NCBI RefSeq assembly: GCF_014645795.1 | Contig: NZ_BMMK01000009.1 | Coordinates: 62,001 to 126,000, forward strand | Source of the DNA: Longimycelium tulufanense | Lineage (GTDB): Bacteria; Actinomycetota; Actinomycetes; Mycobacteriales; Pseudonocardiaceae | Reading direction: 5' to 3' | DNA length: 64,000 bases | The notes under the pieces: model-generated | What the model saw: the letters and a program-made list of their open reading frames with translations, nothing else | Told to the model about the DNA's origin: nothing | Databases searched by the model: none | Shown: positions 58,749 to 64,000 of the stretch, one piece after another | Numbering within the stretch: the stretch's first letter is position 1 | How the letters are laid out: every line of letters begins with the position of its first letter | Translations under genes and position numbers: made by a program

Positions 58749-59630
58749 ATGAGGGGGATCATCCTCGCCGGTGGGAGCGGGACCAGGCTGCACCCCATCA
58801 CCCAGGCGGTGTCCAAGCAGCTGCTGCCCGTCTATGACAAGCCGATGGTGTACTACCCGCTGTCGGCGTTGATGCTCGCCGGGATCAGGGAGATCCTCCT
58901 CATCTCGACCCCGGCCGACCTGCCGCTGTTCCGCCGGCTGCTCGGCGACGGCTCGCAGCTCGGCCTGCGCATGGCCTACGCCGAGCAGCCGCAGCCGAAC
59001 GGCCTGGCCGAGGCGTTTCTGATCGGCGCCGACTTCGTCGGCGACTCCGACGTCGCCCTGGTGCTGGGCGACAACATCTTCTACGGCCAGGGTTTCTCCA
59101 CCCTGCTGCAACGCAGCGCCGCCGAGCTGGACGGCTGCGTGTTGTTCGGCTACCAGGTCAAGGACCCGCAGCGCTACGGCGTCGGCGAGGTCGACGCGGA
59201 CGGTCGCCTGGTGGCGATCGAGGAGAAGCCGGCGGTGCCACGGTCCAACCGCGCGATCACCGGCCTGTACTTCTACGACAACCAGGTCGTGGAGATCGCC
59301 CGCGGCCTCACCCCCTCCGCCCGGGGCGAGCTGGAGATCACCGACGTCAACCTCGCCTACCTGCGGCAGGGCCGGGCCCGGCTGGTCGAGCTGGGCCGCG
59401 GCTACGCCTGGCTGGACACCGGCACGCATGACTCCCTGCTGGAGGCCGGCCACTTCGTGCAGGTGCTGGAGCACCGCCAGGGCGTGCGGATCGCCTGCCT
59501 CGAGGAGATCGCCCTCCGGATGGGCTACATCGATGCCGACGCCTGCTACGCGCTGGGCGCCAAGCAGGCCAGGTCCGGTTACGGCGAGTACGTGATGGAG
59601 GTTGCCCGCGCCGCGGGTGCCTCCTCCTGA
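58749..59630 (+). CDS. rfbA: Glucose-1-phosphate thymidylyltransferase
   Basis: 293 residues, ATG at 58749 (GGAGG 6 nt upstream). Nucleotidyltransferase signature [13 protein letters not shown] at 6-18, [20 protein letters not shown], metal Asp in [12 protein letters not shown] (about D107), [19 protein letters not shown], and [16 protein letters not shown]. It makes dTDP-glucose from dTTP and glucose-1-phosphate, the first step to dTDP-rhamnose and other deoxysugars of cell wall or natural products. The other rml genes are not in the window. Its leader carries the 74-bp repeat array. Confidence 0.97.
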   Translation: MRGIILAGGSGTRLHPITQAVSKQLLPVYDKPMVYYPLSALMLAGIREILLISTPADLPLFRRLLGDGSQLGLRMAYAEQPQPNGLAEAFLIGADFVGDSDVALVLGDNIFYGQGFSTLLQRSAAELDGCVLFGYQVKDPQRYGVGEVDADGRLVAIEEKPAVPRSNRAITGLYFYDNQVVEIARGLTPSARGELEITDVNLAYLRQGRARLVELGRGYAWLDTGTHDSLLEAGHFVQVLEHRQGVRIACLEEIALRMGYIDADACYALGAKQARSGYGEYVMEVARAAGASS

Positions 59631-59848
59631 CCCCACCTGGAGCCTGCTCCGCCAAGCTCGGTACCCGGGCCGTCCGGCGAGATCAGGCGGTTCGGGTGGC
59701 CGGCTGCGTTGCCCGAAGGGACATTGACCCTGCCCGCGGGACAGCGTTCACTGCCTGTCATGGTCATCCCCAACCCGACGTCACCCGAGCCGGAGAATGA
59801 CGGGGGCCGTCCGGGGGTGTTCGGTACAGCCGGTCACGAGGGTGTGCG

Positions 59849-61885
59849 ATGACCTTGTCCGACTACCTGGTCCTGGTCGCCGCGTGTCTCGCGTTCGTCC
59901 TGCCCGGGGCCGCGCTGCTCCTCGCGTTGGGTTTGCGGCGCCCGCTGTGGCTGGTGACCCTCACGCCGGCCACGTCCTTCGGTACGGCCCTGGTCGTGGG
60001 CACCGTCACCGCCCCGCTCGGGGTGCCCTACGGGCCGCTGTCGCTGGGTGCCGTCACCGCGGCGATGCTGGTCGTGGGCGGGGTGCGCTGGTGGCGGGCC
60101 CGGCCCGGGCGCATCCGGTGGCCTCGCCCGTCACTCATCACGTCGATGGGGTTCCTGCTCGTCCTGCTGGGCTCCGCCGCGGGCGCGGCGGCTTGGTTGC
60201 GGGGGCTGGGCCGGCGGCTGGGCACGATCGCCCAGGAACACGACACGATCGTGCACCAGGTGCTCACCGCCTACATCCAGCGGACGGGGCGGGGCGCGCC
60301 CTGGCAGTCGCTGCCCCTGGACCTGATCGACGGCCAGCCGACCCAGTTCTACCCCGCGGGCCTGCACCTGGTGGCCACGGTCGTCGGCAAGGTGGCGGGC
60401 AGCACGGTCCTGGGCCTCAACGCCGTCACCGTGGTGGTGCTGGGTGCCGGTTTCGCGCTCTCGGTCGCCACCCTGGCGCACGTCGCCGCGCGCCGGGCCG
60501 GCCTGTCGAAGCAGCGGGCGATGCTGGTGGCCGGCATCGCGTCGATCGTCTCGATCGGCCTGTACCGCCCGACGTTCGCGATGGCACATGACGGTGGCCT
60601 GTTGCCCAACGCCGCGGCCATGGTGCTCGCTCCCGGGCTGGTCGCGGGGTTGCTGTCGCTGCCGCGGCGTGACTGGCGGGTCGCGGTCGCCGCGGGAGTC
60701 GGCTGCGCGGGCCTGCTTGCAGTCCACCCCACGGCCGCCGTGACCGTCGGCCTGACGTTGCTGGCCTGGTGGGCCGCCGAGCTGTTCACCCGCACCGGCC
60801 GGCAACGGCTGGCGGCACAGGTCGGGCCGCTCCTGGCCACCGGGGGTGTTGCGCTGGTCGTCGCGCTGCCGCTGCTGATCCCGGCCGCGACCATGTCGGG
60901 CGCGGTCACCAGCTTCCCACCCGACATCCCGGCCACACCGCTGAGAACGGCGCTCGAGGACACGCTGGGCTTCACCTATGGCGGGTTCAGCCCGGTTTAC
61001 CAGGGCCGTTCCCAGGTCGTTTTCGGCGGGCTGGCGTTGCTCGGGGCGGCGGTGCTGGTGGTGGGCCGGCGCGGCCCGGGCCTCCTGGCGGCCTACGCCT
61101 TCTGGGCGGCGGTGACGGTCGCGGCGTTCGTCCACCCGGGAAAGCTCCCGGCGTCGCTGGTCACCGGCTTCTTCTACCACGCCCAGCTCCGGGTCTGGTC
61201 GCACGTCTCGCTGCTGGCGCCCGCGATCATCGGTCTCGGGCTGGTGGTGGCCGCGTCGTACGTGGCCGCGGCGGCGCGGAACTGGAACGTGGTGCCGGCC
61301 CGGTGGGTCGTCACCGGTGCGGTCCTGCTGTTCGCGATCGCCTACCTGGCCCAGCCCGGGGCCCGCTACGCCCAGGCCGGGGCCCGGCTGGTGGCCGCCC
61401 GTTACGCGGCTCCGGACTTCGTCCGGGTCGGCGAGGACGACCAGCGCGCCATCGCCTGGCTCGCCGAGCACGTGCGACCGGGGCAGCGGGTCCTGAACAA
61501 CGGCAACGACGGTTCGACGTTCCTGTACGTCGAGAAGGGCATCCCGGTCGTCAACGTCACCTCGCTCGGCGCGCCGAACCTGCCCTATACCTATCGGCTG
61601 CTGCAGGCGTTCGACCGGTACCCCGAGGACCCGGAGATCCGGCGGATGCTGCTGGACCACAACGTCGCGTGGGTGTATGTGGACTGGAACGCGCCGTACA
61701 TCGGCGCGCCGCCGCCCGCGAGCGAGTGGTACCACTCGACCACCTACAACCTGGCTCCGGGCCTGCGGAGGCTGGATGGGCTGCCGGGGCTGTGGCCCGC
61801 CTTCCGTAGCGGCACCGTCGCCGTCTACCAGCTCGACCTGGACGTGGTGCGGGCGACGAACGGCACCACGGGCGCGTCGCGCTGA
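59849..61885 (+). CDS. Large polytopic membrane protein, DUF6541/GT-C-like
   Basis: 678 residues, ATG at 59849 with AGGGTG upstream. About 13 membrane helices cover residues 5-525 (for example VAACLAFVLPGAALLLALGL, LVVAASYVAAAARNW). The first large loop has acidic residues (GTIAQEHDTIVHQVLTAYIQ) as in GT-C glycosyltransferases, followed by PTQFYPAGLHLVATVVG. A soluble C-terminal domain of about 140 residues (WLAEHVRPGQRVLNNGNDGS, VAWVYVDWNAPYI) follows. This layout fits the actinobacterial DUF6541 family, probably lipid-sugar-dependent glycosyltransferases. Placement after rfbA suggests envelope glycan work. Confidence 0.75.
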   Translation: MTLSDYLVLVAACLAFVLPGAALLLALGLRRPLWLVTLTPATSFGTALVVGTVTAPLGVPYGPLSLGAVTAAMLVVGGVRWWRARPGRIRWPRPSLITSMGFLLVLLGSAAGAAAWLRGLGRRLGTIAQEHDTIVHQVLTAYIQRTGRGAPWQSLPLDLIDGQPTQFYPAGLHLVATVVGKVAGSTVLGLNAVTVVVLGAGFALSVATLAHVAARRAGLSKQRAMLVAGIASIVSIGLYRPTFAMAHDGGLLPNAAAMVLAPGLVAGLLSLPRRDWRVAVAAGVGCAGLLAVHPTAAVTVGLTLLAWWAAELFTRTGRQRLAAQVGPLLATGGVALVVALPLLIPAATMSGAVTSFPPDIPATPLRTALEDTLGFTYGGFSPVYQGRSQVVFGGLALLGAAVLVVGRRGPGLLAAYAFWAAVTVAAFVHPGKLPASLVTGFFYHAQLRVWSHVSLLAPAIIGLGLVVAASYVAAAARNWNVVPARWVVTGAVLLFAIAYLAQPGARYAQAGARLVAARYAAPDFVRVGEDDQRAIAWLAEHVRPGQRVLNNGNDGSTFLYVEKGIPVVNVTSLGAPNLPYTYRLLQAFDRYPEDPEIRRMLLDHNVAWVYVDWNAPYIGAPPPASEWYHSTTYNLAPGLRRLDGLPGLWPAFRSGTVAVYQLDLDVVRATNGTTGASR

Positions 61886-61921
61886 GCGGCCGGCGTCTCG
61901 TCAGGGCAGGCCGACAGCGGA

Positions 61922-61949
61922 GCGGCGCACCACCAAGGCGGTGCGCCGC
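61922..61949. terminator. Bidirectional terminator between DUF6541 and htpX
   Basis: GCGGCGCACC (61922-61931) and GGTGCGCCGC (61940-61949), 10-bp perfect stem, 8-nt loop, midway between the two convergent stop codons. Confidence 0.75.
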
Positions 61950-61967
61950 CGGGAGAGGTTCAGGGGG

Positions 61968-62843
61968 TCACCAGGGCAGCCGGTGGCCGGCCATGCCCTC
62001 CAGGCGCCGGATCCGGTCCTCGATCGGCGGGTGGGTGGAGAACAGCTTGGCCAGCTGCTCGCCCGGCCGGAACGGGTTGGCGATCATCAGGTGGGACTGG
62101 TTGACCAGCTCCGGCTCCGGCGGCAGCGGCCGGGCCTTGGTGCCCATCTCCAGCTTGCGCAGGGCGGAGGCCAGCGCCAGCGGGTCCCCGGTGAGCTGGG
62201 AGCCGGAGGCGTCGGCCTCGTACTCCCGGGAGCGGCTGACCGCCATCTGCACGATGCCGGCCGCGACCGGGCCGAGGATGGCGATGAGAAGCATGGCCAG
62301 CGGGTTGGGCCGGTCATCGTCGCCCCCGCCGAACAGGCCGGCGAACATCGCCATGTTGGCCAGGAACGTCACCACGCTGGCCAGCGCGCCGGCCACGGAC
62401 GAGATGAGGATGTCGCGGTTGTAGACGTGCGAGAGCTCGTGACCGAGGACCGCACGCAACTCACGCTCGGTGAGCAGGTGCAGGATGCCGCTGGTGCAGC
62501 AGACCGCGGCGTTGCGCGGGTTGCGGCCGGTCGCGAAGGCGTTGGGAGCCTCCGTCGGGCTGATGTAGAGCCGGGGCATCGGCTGGCGGGCGGCGGTGGC
62601 CAGCTCACGGACGATGCGGTACATGGCCGGCTGCTCCGCCTCGGACACCGGCTGCGCGCGCATGGCGCGCAGCGCCAGCTTGTCGGAGTTGAAGTAGGCG
62701 TAGGCGTTCATGCCCAGGGCCACGAACAGGGCGATGATCATCGCGGTCCGGCCCATGAGCCCGCCGACCAGGACGATCAGTGCGCTGAGGGCACCGAGCA
62801 GGAGCGCCGTCTTCAGTCCGTTGTGGTGCTTGTGGACAGGCAC
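61968..62843 (-). CDS. htpX: HtpX-like membrane zinc protease
   Basis: 291 residues from the GTG at 62843 (GGAGG 8 nt upstream). Two N-terminal membrane helices ([39 protein letters not shown]), substrate region [20 protein letters not shown], zinc motif HELSH at 135-139 with the third ligand in [10 protein letters not shown], further helices [17 protein letters not shown] and [20 protein letters not shown], and [13 protein letters not shown] near the end. M48 protease that degrades misfolded membrane proteins under stress. Single gene downstream of the NuoI-like gene. Confidence 0.96.
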   Translation of the reverse strand: MPVHKHHNGLKTALLLGALSALIVLVGGLMGRTAMIIALFVALGMNAYAYFNSDKLALRAMRAQPVSEAEQPAMYRIVRELATAARQPMPRLYISPTEAPNAFATGRNPRNAAVCCTSGILHLLTERELRAVLGHELSHVYNRDILISSVAGALASVVTFLANMAMFAGLFGGGDDDRPNPLAMLLIAILGPVAAGIVQMAVSRSREYEADASGSQLTGDPLALASALRKLEMGTKARPLPPEPELVNQSHLMIANPFRPGEQLAKLFSTHPPIEDRIRRLEGMAGHRLPW

Positions 62844-62942
62844 GTCTGGAACCTCCGGGTGCTCGCCACGCCCGGTGCGGCCGGGTCGTTGCGTCTGCAC
62901 GGATAACGGTCGACGCGGTCCCAGGGTTCCCGACGCAAACGA

Positions 62943-63530
62943 TCAACGCGCAGGTCGCAGGCCCCGCGGCGCCTTCTCCGGGGCGGGTTCGGCGGCCGGG
63001 TCCAGCGGGGGCGGCGGGGGCACGTCGGCCACCCACTGCCCCAGCCGGTCGCGCTCGTGCACGAGCTCGGCGACCGCCCCGTCCCCGTCCGGGCTACCCG
63101 TTCCCGGATAGCCGAAATCGGGCGCCCAGTGCAGGGCGTCGAACGGGCACACCTCGATGCAGATGCCGCAGTACAGGCAGTGCCCGTAGTCGATGGCGAA
63201 GCGGTCGAGGACGTTGCGCTTGCGGGGTCGGGCGGCGCCGGGTGGCTGCTCGGTCTCAGTGTGCGAGGCGATGTGGATGCACCAGTCTGGGCACTCCCGC
63301 GCGCACAGCATGCACACGGTGCAGTTGGCCTCCAGCAGCGCGATGACGCCCCGGGAGCGCGGCGGCAGCTCGGGCTGCTCGTGCGGGCCGTTCCCGCCCT
63401 GTTCGGTGCTTGCCACTGTGCGCTGGTCCTCGGTCGCGTGCTGGTCGCCGGTGTTGTCGCGCGGGCCCTCCGGCGGGTGGTTCGCCGCTACCCGCAGGCC
63501 CTCGTCGTCACGGCCTGCGATGTTGGTCAC
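62943..63530 (-). CDS. NuoI-like 4Fe-4S ferredoxin subunit
   Basis: 195 residues from the GTG at 63530, overlapping the NuoC-like stop (GTGA). After about 60 residues of charged, disordered N-terminus come two 4Fe-4S motifs: C70, C73, C76, C80 ([12 protein letters not shown]) and C118, C121, C124, C128 ([12 protein letters not shown]), then a Pro-rich C-terminus. NuoI/TYKY and hydrogenase HycF/EchF subunits share this. The gene directly before it encodes a NuoC-like protein, an order not found in the standard nuo operon, so it may belong to a reduced complex I or a group 4 hydrogenase-like complex. Last gene of its operon. Confidence 0.85.
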   Translation of the reverse strand: MTNIAGRDDEGLRVAANHPPEGPRDNTGDQHATEDQRTVASTEQGGNGPHEQPELPPRSRGVIALLEANCTVCMLCARECPDWCIHIASHTETEQPPGAARPRKRNVLDRFAIDYGHCLYCGICIEVCPFDALHWAPDFGYPGTGSPDGDGAVAELVHERDRLGQWVADVPPPPPLDPAAEPAPEKAPRGLRPAR

Positions 63531-64000
63531 TCCTGTTCCTCTCTGCGCGGGCCCCACTCCGGTCCGGGCACCCCGGGCGGGGCGAGCCGTCGGCGGCTCG
63601 GCGCGGCGGTGCCGTCCTCGCCCGGCTCGAGCCGGCCGGGCCACGGCCGCACCACCCGGGAAGCCAGGACGAAGTCCTTGCGGAGCGGATGGCCGGCGAA
63701 GTCTGCGGACAGCAGCAGGTGGGCGGGGGCAGGCTCGTCGGCCAGCGCGAGGCCGAACATCTCCGCGGCCTCCCGCTCGTGCCAGCCCGCGCCCGCCCAC
63801 ATCCCGGCGACGCTCGGCAGGGCGCCGTCCGCCGACACCTCGGTGCGCATGAGCAGGCCGTCCCAGGTCCCGGGCTCGAGCACGTGCAGGGTCACGGTGT
63901 GCCGCGCCCCCACGGCGCCGGGGCGGCCGGCGTCCTCGGCGCCGAGCCAGTCGAACACGGTGCAGCCCAGCTCGTCGCGCGCGAGGCGGGCCGCCTCGGC
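63527..64000 (-). CDS. NuoC-like subunit, 5' end beyond the window
   Basis: Partial: the frame continues through the right edge ([20 protein letters not shown]). NuoC/30-kDa features: [20 protein letters not shown] and the quinone-site end [12 protein letters not shown]. In complex I this subunit helps link the peripheral arm to the quinone site; in related hydrogenases (HycE N-terminus) it plays a similar part. The stop overlaps the NuoI-like start. NuoD, normally next to NuoC, is absent downstream and may lie upstream of the window edge. Confidence 0.85.
   Translation of the reverse strand, partial: AEAARLARDELGCTVFDWLGAEDAGRPGAVGARHTVTLHVLEPGTWDGLLMRTEVSADGALPSVAGMWAGAGWHEREAAEMFGLALADEPAPAHLLLSADFAGHPLRKDFVLASRVVRPWPGRLEPGEDGTAAPSRRRLAPPGVPGPEWGPRREEQE

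Overview
The window is high-GC actinobacterial DNA, most likely from the family Pseudonocardiaceae. This rests on a complete mce lipid-importer locus, hadA-hadB, orphan type VII secretion (ESX) genes, a DUF5753/DUF397 pair, DUF3558 and DUF1259 lipoproteins, TTG/GTG starts and RpoB/RpoC sequences close to mycobacterial ones. Its backbone is the conserved tRNA-Thr, tRNA-Met, rpmG, hadAB, tRNA-Trp, secE, nusG, rplK, rplA, rplJ, rplL, mkl, rpoB, rpoC neighbourhood, almost all on the minus strand.

Layout. 1-5.9 kb: a neocarzinostatin-fold secreted protein, then a plus-strand ESX accessory cluster (YbaB-like protein, small ESX-type protein, 400-residue WXG-like protein, membrane protein), then a degraded DUF5753/DUF397 pair. 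6.0-7.4 kb: a GntR/YtrA repressor, its membrane partner and a perfect operator palindrome. 7.5-10.6 kb: a second ESX accessory operon (small helical protein, DUF3558 lipoprotein, PPE-like protein, EspG). 10.8-18.5 kb: rpoC and rpoB with a recognisable promoter. 19.2-31.5 kb: one overlapping operon mkl-yrbEA-yrbEB-mceABCDEF plus two Mce-associated proteins, inserted between rplJL and rpoBC. 32-43.7 kb: translation and transcription genes, a P-type ATPase, aspartate aminotransferase, hadAB, rpmG and three tRNAs. 43.7-57.5 kb: accessory and metabolic genes (GGDEF/EAL protein, PhzF, hot-dog thioesterase, epimerase, flavoprotein, Nudix, DUF817, AhpD-like protein, DUF1259 lipoprotein, a 12-cysteine secreted protein, a frameshifted acyl-CoA dehydrogenase). 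57.8-64 kb: tRNA-Tyr, yajQ, rfbA, a large GT-C-like membrane protein, htpX, and the end of an operon with NuoC-like and NuoI-like proteins, cut by the window edge.

How it works together. The mce operon encodes ATPase, two permeases, six substrate-binding subunits and two accessory proteins, so it looks like a self-sufficient lipid importer. In mycobacteria the ATPase (Mkl/MceG) sits alone between rplL and rpoB; here it heads a full mce operon at that position. The two ESX clusters contain substrates and a chaperone but no secretion machinery, so they must depend on an apparatus elsewhere.

The most novel signal is a dispersed repeat family. Its core, 5'-GYGCGGAGCGAG followed by 7 nt and CCGAGCAA, lies in sense orientation 17-25 nt before the start codons of four unrelated genes: the neocarzinostatin-like gene, rplK, a flavoprotein gene and rfbA. 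Upstream of rfbA it is amplified as a 74-bp tandem array.
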